Assembly (NCBI GenBank): GCA_913056455.1
Contig: CAJXMJ010000003.1
Location: 1 to 64,000 of the forward strand
Length of the DNA: 64,000 bases
Source of the DNA: an uncultured Fodinibius sp.
GTDB taxonomy: Bacteria > Bacteroidota > Rhodothermia > Balneolales > Balneolaceae
Direction of reading: 5' to 3'
The notes under the pieces are model-generated. The model saw only the letters and a program-made list of their open reading frames with translations. It ran no database searches and was not told where the DNA came from. Shown one piece after another: positions 17,931 to 26,715 of this stretch. The position numbers and the translations under genes were made by a program. The first letter of the stretch is position 1, and each line of letters starts with the position of its first letter.

Positions 17931-17965
17931 TCCCAAATTGGGATGCCGATCTTCCCAAAATGGGA
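17931..17965. promoter_or_regulatory. paired activator-binding palindromes (UAS)
   Basis: TCCCAAATTGGGA at 17931-17943 and TCCCAAAATGGGA at 17953-17965 are near-identical dyads with centres 22 bp apart, about two helix turns. They lie about 100 bp before a sigma-54-like promoter, the usual place for NtrC-type activator sites. Confidence 0.65.
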
Positions 17966-18062
17966 GACTATTACTATTTGTTTGACTCTTCATTTTTTAG
18001 GTGCCCTTTCTTATATGCTTTAAATCCCGAATATCCATTTATATTGCGTAGTGATACCCCGT

Positions 18063-18078
18063 TGGCACAATATTTTCA
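18063..18078 (+). promoter_or_regulatory. sigma-54-like (-24/-12) promoter
   Basis: TGGCAC-AATAT-TTTCA compares with consensus TGGCAC-N5-TTGCA. The -24 element is perfect; the -12 element has T in place of G. It lies 26 bp before the kinase ATG and downstream of the paired palindromes. Confidence 0.5.
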
Positions 18079-18103
18079 TTTTTTAGCAATAAAGACTCCC
18101 GCT

Positions 18104-19963
18104 ATGAATATCAGTATAAAATCAAAACTCTACGTTGGAATTGGCCTGCTGGCAGGATTTGTAATCTTGCTGTGGATTAGCGGCTCCGTATTTATTAATA
18201 CGCTTGCCGAAAATTCGGGGGCAATTATCCAAGATAACATTCGGTCGGTTAGCTACGCCCAGCAAATGGAACAAACGTTAAATGATGTATATACCTCGCA
18301 AGTTACGGCTATAAGTAGCTCAAACGCTATTGGCCTGTTGGAGAAGGAAAGTTATCAGCAATCGGTCCAACGGTTTGAAGAGCTGTTGGGCAAGCAGCTT
18401 GCCAATATTACAGAAACAGGGGAACAGGAGCTTTCGAATCATCTGCAGGAGAATTACGAGAATTTTATTGGGATTTTCGCCTCAACCATTCAATCTCCAG
18501 CCGCACCTGCACAAGTAATTAATCAACGCTTAACCTCAGCCTATCATCGTCTGCAGCAAAATTTGAGTCAGCTGACCACGATGAATGTCGATGCTATTCA
18601 CAGGAAGAATAGTATTGCCCAAGAAACGGCATCAAGTGTGACCCTTTATATGAGCGTGATAGGAGCGTTTTGTTCTGTTTTGGGTATCCTGATGCTCATT
18701 CGTTTTCCCAGCTACATTGTTGATCCTATTCATGAGCTAATCAGGCGCATTAAAGAAATTGCCAATCGAAACTATGACCAATCGCTGGAATTTCACACCG
18801 GTGATGAGTACGAAGAGCTCGCTGATGCGTTCAACAAAATGGCCCGGAAGCTGCAAGAGTACGAAAACAGCAATCTCGACCGAATCATGAGCGAGAAAAA
18901 GCGCGTGGAGACCATTATCAATCATATGGGGGATGCGGTCATAGGCTTGGATGCCGGCAATGACATTTTATTTGCCAATGACAAAGCCATTGAGCTTATC
19001 GGCCAGCCAAAAGAGGATATTGTGGGACAGTACGCCCCGGATGTAGCCTCCCGGAGTGATCTATTTCATCAAATCATGCAATCATTGTCAGGAGAAAGCC
19101 AGGATGAAGTCGGCTATCTGAAGGTTGGGGATCAAAAGGAACGTTATTATTCCATTGAGGTGGTTCCCGTTCCCCGTGATCGTAAAGCAGAGGACAGCGA
19201 CCAGGGCATGCATTTGGGAAACATCATTACCCTAAAAAATGTCACGCGTTTTCATGAGATGGATCAAGCGAAAACAAATTTTATATCCGTCGTCTCTCAT
19301 GAGCTTAAAACCCCAATCTCATCCATCAATATGAGCCTTCGCCTGCTGGGAGACGATCGCGTGGGCATGCTTAATGAGGAACAGCAGGAGTTGGTTTCCA
19401 GCATCCAAAAAGATGTTCGCCGAATGAAGCAAACCACCTCTGACCTGTTGGATCTGACCAAAATTGAGTCGGGTAATATTCAGGTCAGCACCAGCGAGAC
19501 GGTTCCCAAGGAGTTGTTGGAATATGCCTATGAGACGATGATTATGCAGGCTTCACAAAAAGATCTTTCAATGGGGATGCAGGTGAATGGGAATCTACCA
19601 AACGTACAGGCCGACTCGCAAAAGACCGTGTGGGTGCTGGTAAATCTTATCTCCAATGCCATACGATATACTGGACCTGATGGACAGATTACCCTTGAAG
19701 CTACCTTGGCAGAAGACCCGGAGTTCGTCCAGTTTGCCGTGAAAGATACGGGCGAAGGAATCGCTGCCGAGGATTTGGACAAGATCTTTGACAAGTATTA
19801 TCAGGTGGATAAGGATCAAAAAGATCGGAAGGGATCCGGACTCGGACTCTCCATTGCAAAAGAATTTATCCGGGCTCAGGGTGGCCGTATTTGGGCAGAA
19901 AGTACGCCCGGGACTGGAAGCCGTTTTTATTTCACATTACCCCAAACAAAAAAAGACAGATAG
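18104..19963 (+). CDS. membrane sensor histidine kinase (HAMP-PAS-HisKA-HATPase)
   Basis: 619 residues from ATG 18104. The frame is open to 17960, but that start would lie inside the regulatory gap and put 48 residues before the first membrane helix. Two membrane helices (about 10-32 and 180-205) flank a helical periplasmic sensor. Then HAMP (YIVDPIHELIRRIKEIANRN), a PAS domain (about 265-370), HisKA with His399 in VVSHELKTPISS, and HATPase boxes NLISNAIRYT, DTGEGIAAEDL and GSGLGLSIAKEF. The likely partner is the NtrC-type regulator upstream. The K+ transporter genes downstream suggest it senses osmotic or ionic stress; that link is inferred. Confidence 0.9.
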   Translation: MNISIKSKLYVGIGLLAGFVILLWISGSVFINTLAENSGAIIQDNIRSVSYAQQMEQTLNDVYTSQVTAISSSNAIGLLEKESYQQSVQRFEELLGKQLANITETGEQELSNHLQENYENFIGIFASTIQSPAAPAQVINQRLTSAYHRLQQNLSQLTTMNVDAIHRKNSIAQETASSVTLYMSVIGAFCSVLGILMLIRFPSYIVDPIHELIRRIKEIANRNYDQSLEFHTGDEYEELADAFNKMARKLQEYENSNLDRIMSEKKRVETIINHMGDAVIGLDAGNDILFANDKAIELIGQPKEDIVGQYAPDVASRSDLFHQIMQSLSGESQDEVGYLKVGDQKERYYSIEVVPVPRDRKAEDSDQGMHLGNIITLKNVTRFHEMDQAKTNFISVVSHELKTPISSINMSLRLLGDDRVGMLNEEQQELVSSIQKDVRRMKQTTSDLLDLTKIESGNIQVSTSETVPKELLEYAYETMIMQASQKDLSMGMQVNGNLPNVQADSQKTVWVLVNLISNAIRYTGPDGQITLEATLAEDPEFVQFAVKDTGEGIAAEDLDKIFDKYYQVDKDQKDRKGSGLGLSIAKEFIRAQGGRIWAESTPGTGSRFYFTLPQTKKDR

Positions 19964-19965
19964 TT

Positions 19966-20223
19966 ATGGAATTCTTAGGCACACATCGTGGAGCTGCACT
20001 CTACAAAGTTATGGTAGATGATGGAAGTCTGCATGGTAAGGTCATCGAAGAAAAGGTGAGGGCTGAAGCTGTACATCCGGGACAAAACAATTTAAAAGTG
20101 GACTTTGAAGCGGAAGGAACCAGCCAAAAAGAAGCCATGAAGAACCTGATTAAGAAAATTGATAACTACCTGGATGAATACGGGTTTGATGAGTTTGATC
20201 TCAGTCAACTTGAGCAGAAATAA
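19966..20223 (+). CDS. unknown small protein in the K+ uptake operon
   Basis: 85 residues, starting 2 bp after the kinase stop at ATG 19966; a longer frame from 19891 only overlaps the kinase. The sequence (FLGTHRGAALYKVMVDDGSL, HPGQNNLKVDFEAEG, then an amphipathic helix) suggests a small alpha/beta protein with an acidic tail. No signal peptide or membrane segment. Family not recognised. Tight spacing implies co-expression with the kinase. Confidence 0.7.
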   Translation: MEFLGTHRGAALYKVMVDDGSLHGKVIEEKVRAEAVHPGQNNLKVDFEAEGTSQKEAMKNLIKKIDNYLDEYGFDEFDLSQLEQK

Positions 20224-20238
20224 CCAAAGGTATTATCA

Positions 20239-20661
20239 ATGGTAACATCTATGAATAATGTCAAACAGACCGAGCATCTTCTTGCCGAAAAAGCGCAATC
20301 TATTCTTGAACATCAGCAGCAGCTGGAGTCGCTTAAAAAACAGCGTCGCAAGCTACGGCAACAGAAGCCTACAGCTTCCAAAGAACACCTTTCCTATGAA
20401 GAGTCCATCGCATTTTCGAAAGAGGTAAAGCAATATGAATCAAAGTTGAATGACCTTGACATTCGCATTCAAAAAGTAAGCAGGGAGCTTAACGGGTTAA
20501 AGAAACAGACGAAAAAGCTCCTGCCCGTTTCCAACGTGAAAGTAAAAGTGTCAACCTATCCCAGTGGTGAAGATTCCATCCATACGTATTGCGTAAAACA
20601 CATCGAGGAGGATAGCGGAGATCAATCAGAAGAGCATTTCGACATTGAGCAACTGCAATAA
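20239..20661 (+). CDS. unknown coiled-coil protein in the K+ uptake operon
   Basis: 140 residues from ATG 20239, which has AAAGG 9 nt upstream; ATG 20251 is an alternative. Residues 10-95 are a charged coiled coil (HQQQLESLKKQRRKLRQQK), the rest a short beta-rich and acidic tail. No membrane segment. Function unknown. It starts 15 bp after the previous gene and ends 43 bp before ktrB, so it probably belongs to the same transcript. Confidence 0.65.
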   Translation: MVTSMNNVKQTEHLLAEKAQSILEHQQQLESLKKQRRKLRQQKPTASKEHLSYEESIAFSKEVKQYESKLNDLDIRIQKVSRELNGLKKQTKKLLPVSNVKVKVSTYPSGEDSIHTYCVKHIEEDSGDQSEEHFDIEQLQ

Positions 20662-20704
20662 AAAAGGTATTTGTAGTCAGCTAATAAGTTAATAGGTTCG
20701 GGTT

Positions 20705-22558
20705 ATGAAATTTCCCTACAATTGGAAACAAAAGTGGATTGCGTTGCGACGGCGTTGGCGGACCTTTAAAAAGAAAATGAACCTCTTTCTGCATTTCCTG
20801 CAGGATGATATTTATGAAATCGACAAGGTTGCCCATCCGTATATACGAGCCTTTAACGTGATTCTAAGTTTGCTGGTGGTAGCCAGCATTCTTATTCCTA
20901 TTGGATTTGAGCTCACCCCAGAGTTGGTTCAGCTAAATCGCCAGATAGAGGGTTGGATCCTCTTTGGATTCGTCGCCAGCTTTCTTGCACGTTTAGTGCT
21001 GACAAGTGATCGCACTACCTACTTAAAAAAACGATGGTTTGAAGGCGTCGTCTCCATTTTTTCAGTCCTACTTCTGATAGATATCAGTATTTCGACCATT
21101 GGGATTATCGATTTCTTTGTCGGTGATGCAAGTAATCCGGAGTCTTTATTCCTACAATTGCTAAAGGGGTATTTGCTGTTTATTGTTATCGTAAAGTTTG
21201 TGCAATATCTCCCGGATCTGTTGGGCCAGCAAAAAAATACGGGCCGATTTCTGGTGTATAGTTTTTTGTCATTAATAGCAGCAGGTACTTTACTGCTGAT
21301 GTTGCCTGGTGCCACGCAGGACGGAGAAGGACTACTGTTTATTGATGCACTGTTTACATCGACGAGTGCCGTTTGTGTGACGGGACTTATTGTCGTTGAT
21401 ACCGCTACGCATTTTACGCTGTTTGGTGAACTGGTTATCCTAACCTTAATACAGCTTGGTGGAATTGGAATAGTCACCTTTGCCACTTTTCTGTTCTTGT
21501 TTATCAGCGGCGGTTTAGGCGTGGGCCAAATGAATACCCTGAAAGATGTCGTTGGGGAAAGTAACACCAGTTTGGTGACCGCTACCTTAAAACGAGTGGT
21601 CGGATTTACATTTTTGGTTGAGGCCATAGGTGCGGTGGGATATTATTTGAGCTGGGAGGTCTCCTTTCCCAGTCATGGACAAAAGATTTTGTTCTCAATA
21701 TTTCATGCGGTTTCAGCTTTCTGTAATGCCGGGTTCTCGCTATTCACGAACAGCCTTGCCGACGGGGCCAATGCAACCAGCCTGGGCATTAATATCACTA
21801 CCATGGTTCTCATTGTATTGGGTGGATTAGGCTTTACCGTTATTTGGGAGATGATTCGCAAGCGAACGAATCAGTCTCGTTGGCGGCGACGGCTTTCCAT
21901 TCATACGCGAGCAGTGCTTGTTACTACAGCCGTCCTTATTGCAGCTGGCGCTGTACTTATTTTAGCTATGGAATGGAACGGGACGTTGGCCGGATTTTCT
22001 TGGGGAAATAAGGTCATGGCTTCCCTGTTTCAGAGCATTACCACGCGAACAGCCGGATTCAATACGATTGATACTGGGGCCATCGGAATATCAGCAACGT
22101 TGGTTATGCTAACTCTTATGTTTATTGGTGGATCACCGGCTTCGACGGCAGGCGGAATCAAAACAACAACCTTTGCAGTTGTCATGCGGTCTATTGTGAT
22201 GACTATTCGGGGATATAACAAGATGGAACTATTTAAGCGAACCGTGCCGAATCGCGTGATTTTTCGTGCTATGACTGTAATTCTATTGGCGGCTTCGTGT
22301 ATCAGCGTAAGTACTATTTTATTATCGCTGGTGGAAGATCACGCCTTCATGGATCTGTTTTTTGAAGAGGTCTCGGCCTTTGCTACAGTCGGATTGTCGC
22401 GGGGTATTACCGGCGATCTAACTTCGTGGGGAAAATTTATTATTGTAGTCTCTATGTTTTTAGGCCGGGTGGGGATTCTCACGTTTATGGCCGCCTTTGC
22501 AAGTAAAGTGGATACCAATAAGTATAAGTATCCCGAAGAAGATATTATGGTATCTTAA
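20705..22558 (+). CDS. ktrB: KtrB/TrkH-type K+ uptake channel subunit with extra N-terminal membrane domain
   Basis: 617 residues, about 170 more than typical KtrB. The core has the four pore loops with their conserved Gly: SAVCVTGLIV, SAFCNAGFSLF, TRTAGFNTI and AFATVGLSRG. Before it lie about 180 residues with a basic cytosolic start and roughly four predicted membrane helices that ordinary KtrB proteins lack. It imports K+ coupled to Na+ or H+ and is gated by KtrA, encoded 24 bp downstream. The operon context points to osmotic adaptation. Confidence 0.93.
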   Translation: MKFPYNWKQKWIALRRRWRTFKKKMNLFLHFLQDDIYEIDKVAHPYIRAFNVILSLLVVASILIPIGFELTPELVQLNRQIEGWILFGFVASFLARLVLTSDRTTYLKKRWFEGVVSIFSVLLLIDISISTIGIIDFFVGDASNPESLFLQLLKGYLLFIVIVKFVQYLPDLLGQQKNTGRFLVYSFLSLIAAGTLLLMLPGATQDGEGLLFIDALFTSTSAVCVTGLIVVDTATHFTLFGELVILTLIQLGGIGIVTFATFLFLFISGGLGVGQMNTLKDVVGESNTSLVTATLKRVVGFTFLVEAIGAVGYYLSWEVSFPSHGQKILFSIFHAVSAFCNAGFSLFTNSLADGANATSLGINITTMVLIVLGGLGFTVIWEMIRKRTNQSRWRRRLSIHTRAVLVTTAVLIAAGAVLILAMEWNGTLAGFSWGNKVMASLFQSITTRTAGFNTIDTGAIGISATLVMLTLMFIGGSPASTAGGIKTTTFAVVMRSIVMTIRGYNKMELFKRTVPNRVIFRAMTVILLAASCISVSTILLSLVEDHAFMDLFFEEVSAFATVGLSRGITGDLTSWGKFIIVVSMFLGRVGILTFMAAFASKVDTNKYKYPEEDIMVS

Positions 22559-22582
22559 TTCAAATGAATAACGGTTTCTATT

Positions 22583-23284
22583 ATGAAGCAACGAAATGAA
22601 CTGCATTTTGCAATTATTGGTATTGGGGCTTTTGGAAGTGCGTTGGCGAAAAAGCTTTCCGAGGAAGGAGCCTATGTCATTGCCATCGATAATAACATGG
22701 ATCATATCAATCAGGTCAAAGAGTACGTCTCCGATGCTATCTGCTTTGATGCCACCGACCCTGAGTTGCTGGAAAGCCATGGCATTACCAATGTGGATGT
22801 TGCCATTATCTCTATTGGAGAAACCTTTGAACCGGTGGCTCTTATTGCCATGCATCTGCTTAATGCTGGCGTTAAAGAGGTGTATGGACGAGCAGGAAGC
22901 CGGATTCAAGAGCAAATACTGGAACAAATTGGCATAACTGATATTATTCATCCCGAGCGACAGGTAGCAGAGCGCATGGGCACTTCATTGGTTCGCCGAG
23001 GGATGTCGGATGTGTTTGATATTGGTGAGGGGCTGGCCATGTTTGAGGTAGAAGCACCCACCTCGATGGTTGGGTATACCCTGGCAGAGCTTGAAATACG
23101 GAAGCGTTACGAGTTAAATCTTATTACAATAAAACGACTGATTGACTTGAGTGGTGAAATTGGCCCAGAGAAGCAATATAAGCCGATTGGTATTTTGTCG
23201 GGAAAAACAACAGTTCAAGAAGGAGATCGATTTTTGCTAGTGGGGCGTAAGGAAGATGTTGACAAGCTACTTGAGACGAATTAA
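22583..23284 (+). CDS. ktrA: KtrA/TrkA-type K+ channel gating subunit
   Basis: 233 residues. The N-terminal RCK/TrkA-N Rossmann fold shows FAIIGIGAFGSALAKKL with the GxGxxG nucleotide loop and Asp of AIDNN. The C-terminal part (about 145-233) is TrkA-C. It forms the cytosolic ring that binds ATP/ADP or NAD(H) and opens KtrB. It ends the operon and converges on the permease gene, whose stop is 5 bp away. Confidence 0.93.
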   Translation: MKQRNELHFAIIGIGAFGSALAKKLSEEGAYVIAIDNNMDHINQVKEYVSDAICFDATDPELLESHGITNVDVAIISIGETFEPVALIAMHLLNAGVKEVYGRAGSRIQEQILEQIGITDIIHPERQVAERMGTSLVRRGMSDVFDIGEGLAMFEVEAPTSMVGYTLAELEIRKRYELNLITIKRLIDLSGEIGPEKQYKPIGILSGKTTVQEGDRFLLVGRKEDVDKLLETN

Positions 23285-23289
23285 TCTTA

Positions 23290-25524
23290 TTATCTTGAAA
23301 GCCGTTCGATGATGCCTTCTGTGACAGAGCGAGGCTTGTATTCTCTGTTCCGTGTTATGATCACAGTGCCATCCGAGTGTTCGCCAATCTCTTCTGGGAT
23401 GGAACCAAACAACGCTTGCCGTATGGCTGTACTTCGCGTTGCACCAATGCATACGGTGTCGTAGCTTTCAACGGCTTCCAGGAGCGTCTCGCGAACATTA
23501 TCTGATATTAGCACTTCTGACCTAAATTGTTCAGGATCCAGCCCAGCTTCCCGCGTCACCGAATGGATAAGCCCTTTTCCTTCTGATTCAGGGTCGGTGC
23601 TGCTATCTGTAGTTGGTTGCTGAACGGTTAGTAAGGTAAGAGATGCTCCCTTAGTACTGGAAACTAAATCGTAACCACGTTTTATCGCCAATATCGTGTT
23701 TGGTCCGGTCCCGATTAATACCACAATATCCTTAACCGGCTGATTGCCTGCTTTCACAAGCGTGATTTCACAGGTGGCTTCATCAACGATATGGTCGATA
23801 TTTGATCCGAGGATATGTTGATATCGCTTACGTTTGCCACTCCAGCCTAACACGAGATGCTGAGCACGTTCCTCTTTTAGTACGTTTAACACAGTTGAAC
23901 TAATGCTGTGAGCAACAATAGCCCGGGTGCGAAGGCCTAATCCAGAGTTTTGTGCAGTTTCCCGAGCACTATTTAACAGATCTTGTTGTCGGCGGACACG
24001 CTCGTCTTCATACTGAACGCTCTGCTGAAGAGAAGTTTGCTGAGGAACATCAAGAACACTAACAGCAACAATTTCTGCTTCCCCGTAGTTGGCCCCAATT
24101 GCTCCTCCAATATTGATCAGATGTTGTTCGGTTTGGGGGTTAGCCATTGGAATGACAATGCGATAACGCTCATTTGGGGCTGGCGTTTGGCTTCTGGCGG
24201 CAATGGCATCACCAACCAAGCTGGGTTTGATCGCACGACTGGCGGCGTATCCGAAGTACCAAAGGATGCCCAACAGGATAATACCTCCACCGATAATCAT
24301 GACGAGCGGACGCATTTGAGCTACGATGACCAAGCATGATATTGATCCAAGCAAGGGAATGGCGGGATATGCCCAGGAAGAAAGTTTAAAATCAGGGTTG
24401 TAATCCTCAGGTTCCGCTCGCCGCATCACAATGACGGCTATATGAACCAAGGCATAGGTGATCAGATACAGAAAACTGGCGACATCAGCCAGAGTTTCAA
24501 TGCCAACCCCAATGCCAATGAGTAGCAGAATAACCACTCCTGTAATCAGGATTGCTCGAAAGGGCGTGCGGAATTTGTCGTGAATTTTGTTGAGCCAGCT
24601 GGTAAGAATTTTATCCCGGCCCATTGCAAAATTGACCCGTGCAGCAGAGAGAATAGACGCATTCGCGCTGGATACGGTTGCCAATAATGCTCCTACCACC
24701 ATCATTAAAGCTCCAATGGTGCCAAGATACTCGCTTGCGACATCGGCTACGGGTATATTCGAACCGGCAAGTTCCGCGACCGGCAGCACGCCTGTAGAAA
24801 CCAGCATTACCAGTACATAGAATACCATAGGTGTCAGCACGGAGGCAATCATCGATAGTGGCAGGTTGCGCCCGGGATTTTTTATCTCTTCTGCGCTGGT
24901 TGCGATAACCTCAAAGCCAATAAATGATACATAGACGGTTGCTGCCGTAGAAGCCACCGCTCCCCACCCGTTGGGGTTAAAAGGTTTAAAGACGGACCAG
25001 TCAATATTAAATACCCCAAATGCCAAGAAGACGAGAATAAAACCAATTAGTAATATGACGATAAGATTCTGTAGGGCTCCGGCTTCTTTCACGCCCCGAT
25101 AGTTCACGCCAATAAGCAGAAAAGCCATTCCCAAGGCAGACCAGGCCACGGGAATATTGCCATAGAAGAACGTCAGATATTGTCCAAAGCCCAGCATATA
25201 GAATGCCGTAGCGAACATAAGACCCGCCCACATGCTCCATCCAACAATGGATCCAAAGAAGCTTCCCATCGCACGGTTCACATAGTAATAGCTTCCACCA
25301 GCCTTGGGCATGCCCGTGGCCAGCTCAGATAAAGAAAGTGCTGTGAGTAAGGAAACAACGCCACCGATGGCAAATGAAATCATACCGGCCGGCCCGGCGT
25401 TATTTGCCACGATGCCAGGGAGGACGAAGATTCCGGCGCCGATCATGGTCCCAACCCCTATGGTATATGCTTCGAGAAAGCCAAGGTCGCGAGCTAGTTC
25501 TTGGTCCCCTGCTGGTTCAGCCAT
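23290..25524 (-). CDS. APC-family amino-acid/cation permease with C-terminal Usp domains
   Basis: 744 residues. Residues 1-430 are a 12-helix APC transporter: GVGTMIGAGIFVLPGIVANN at the substrate-binding first helix and SLSELATGMPKAGGSYYYVN in helix 3. The last 280 residues contain two tandem universal-stress-protein domains (RYRIVIPMANPQTEQH, then DIVVLIGTGPNTILAIKRGY). This fusion is common in halophiles and archaea and may couple transport to nucleotide level. Substrate unknown. Confidence 0.88.
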   Translation of the reverse strand: MAEPAGDQELARDLGFLEAYTIGVGTMIGAGIFVLPGIVANNAGPAGMISFAIGGVVSLLTALSLSELATGMPKAGGSYYYVNRAMGSFFGSIVGWSMWAGLMFATAFYMLGFGQYLTFFYGNIPVAWSALGMAFLLIGVNYRGVKEAGALQNLIVILLIGFILVFLAFGVFNIDWSVFKPFNPNGWGAVASTAATVYVSFIGFEVIATSAEEIKNPGRNLPLSMIASVLTPMVFYVLVMLVSTGVLPVAELAGSNIPVADVASEYLGTIGALMMVVGALLATVSSANASILSAARVNFAMGRDKILTSWLNKIHDKFRTPFRAILITGVVILLLIGIGVGIETLADVASFLYLITYALVHIAVIVMRRAEPEDYNPDFKLSSWAYPAIPLLGSISCLVIVAQMRPLVMIIGGGIILLGILWYFGYAASRAIKPSLVGDAIAARSQTPAPNERYRIVIPMANPQTEQHLINIGGAIGANYGEAEIVAVSVLDVPQQTSLQQSVQYEDERVRRQQDLLNSARETAQNSGLGLRTRAIVAHSISSTVLNVLKEERAQHLVLGWSGKRKRYQHILGSNIDHIVDEATCEITLVKAGNQPVKDIVVLIGTGPNTILAIKRGYDLVSSTKGASLTLLTVQQPTTDSSTDPESEGKGLIHSVTREAGLDPEQFRSEVLISDNVRETLLEAVESYDTVCIGATRSTAIRQALFGSIPEEIGEHSDGTVIITRNREYKPRSVTEGIIERLSR

Positions 25525-25663
25525 ACCGCGTATCTTGTTATTATTGGAAAAGCAAGTGAGCGAAAAGGTACAAATTTATCATTAGTTCGCAATATTAATT
25601 GAAGGAATTTTAAGGGTGGGGAATTGAGATATGCTATAAGCCGATTAACCTTTTACTGCATCA

Positions 25664-25873
25664 CTACAAACCTAACAAGACAAGAAGTAAAATTAATACT
25701 ATTAATCCGAAAAGGATGAAAAGACTAACGCGAAGTGAAGGCAAATAATCGTCAATACTTTTTTTGCCCCATGACGAGCTCTCTTTTTGATCTAATGGTT
25801 GTCCACAGTTATGGCACACGTTAGCTCGTTTTGTCACGACAGTACCACATTTGGGACAGGTTGTTAGGGACAT
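25664..25873 (-). CDS. zinc-ribbon protein with C-terminal membrane anchor
   Basis: 69 residues: a CPKCG/CHNCG double zinc-knuckle (residues 6-24), a linker and a single C-terminal helix (LFILFGLIVLILLLVLLGL). Likely a tail-anchored membrane protein. Function unknown. Confidence 0.75.
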   Translation of the reverse strand: MSLTTCPKCGTVVTKRANVCHNCGQPLDQKESSSWGKKSIDDYLPSLRVSLFILFGLIVLILLLVLLGL

Positions 25874-26135
25874 AAGTACTATAGGTCAAGAACCCTACTT
25901 AAAAAGTTTTTATGATAGGGATTAAAGGTATCAAAAAGAATACATAGGTCAAGCAAATTGTAATTTGTTCAAGAAACTTATTGAGAGTTAGGGTATGGAT
26001 TTTAGTTTTTAATTGCTTGAGTTAGAGATCGGTTGAGGATGAAATTTCATGTACCATCATTTGTCACATCAGGATGGAGAAAAGATGAGCTTTCCCGTGT
26101 TTCCCCAGTTAGGATAAAATGAAACCAAAATAAAA

Positions 26136-26162
26136 AGTGCCCGCCAAGAAATGACGGGCACT
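26136..26162 (-). terminator. terminator of tRNA-Arg(TCG)
   Basis: AGTGCCCG and CGGGCACT form a stem; on the minus strand it is followed by TTTTTATTTT. It lies 10 bp past the tRNA 3' end. Confidence 0.8.
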
Positions 26163-26171
26163 GTACTTGAG

Positions 26172-26245
26172 TACGCCCGGGAAGACTCGAACTCCCAACC
26201 TTTTGGTCCGAAGCCAAACGCTCTATCCAATTGAGCTACGGGCGC
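26172..26245 (-). tRNA. tRNA-Arg, anticodon TCG
   Basis: 74 nt with a full cloverleaf on the minus strand: acceptor GCGCCCG/CGGGCGT (first pair G-U), D arm AGCTCAATTGGATAGAGC, anticodon stem TTTGG/CCAAA with loop CTTCGGA, and T arm GGGAGTTCGAGTCTTCC. CCA is not encoded. Confidence 0.92.
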
Positions 26246-26374
26246 TTATAGCGTGTGCCAGGTTATCTGCACTACTCCTGTAAGTTTGTCTGACTGAGTA
26301 AAACCAAAGAACTAAATACCAACTGTAATCCCATTCCAAGCGGCCCTTATTGCAAGCATTGCAACTGGATTGTC

Positions 26375-26480
26375 TGACTGGCCTGTTCCGAAGCCAAACT
26401 GATATGTGGCTTTATGATTCAGAAAGGCTGATTTTGGGATGTCATGTTACATCATATGTAACAACTAATATGAAAACTGG
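26375..26480. other. integration scar matching the tRNA-Arg(TCG) anticodon loop
   Basis: TCCGAAGCCAAAC at 26387-26399 repeats 13 bases of the tRNA anticodon arm (26207-26219) in the same orientation. It is followed by a stretch similar in layout to the attachment-like repeats and by the dyad TGTTACATCATATGTAACA. No gene lies between the tRNA and 26700; the region appears to be filled with such remnants. Confidence 0.45.
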
Positions 26481-26506
26481 GAAGCCAATTCATTGGAGAT
26501 ATTTGT

Positions 26507-26624
26507 CTCCTAATCCGTAATTAAAGCGTGATATTGCTGTGCGTGAAATGGCTCAGATTTGGGAATTTAGTATAGTACTATTTATAGTACCGAAAAGGAA
26601 CTATGGGAATAGATTTCCCGAAAA
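26507..26624. repeat. attachment-site-like repeat, copy B
   Basis: Diverged copy of 11822-11940 in the same orientation. It shares CTCCTAATCCGTAAT (tRNA-Arg(ACG) anticodon arm), GATATTGCTGTGCGTG, the pair ATAGTAC-TATTT-ATAGTAC and GGGAATAGATTTCCC. No tRNA T arm is attached here. Confidence 0.6.
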
Positions 26625-26715
26625 GTAGTTTGCCTTCTAAAATTATACGAGTAGCTTTTTTACATTACATGCCAAATATCTAACTTTCTTCTGCTATTTC
26701 TTATTTTATGAATTT

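Noticed and set aside
21019-21627. 202-codon minus-strand frame inside ktrB
   Set aside because: Shadow of a hydrophobic membrane-protein gene; many Ser/Thr/Pro, no domain.
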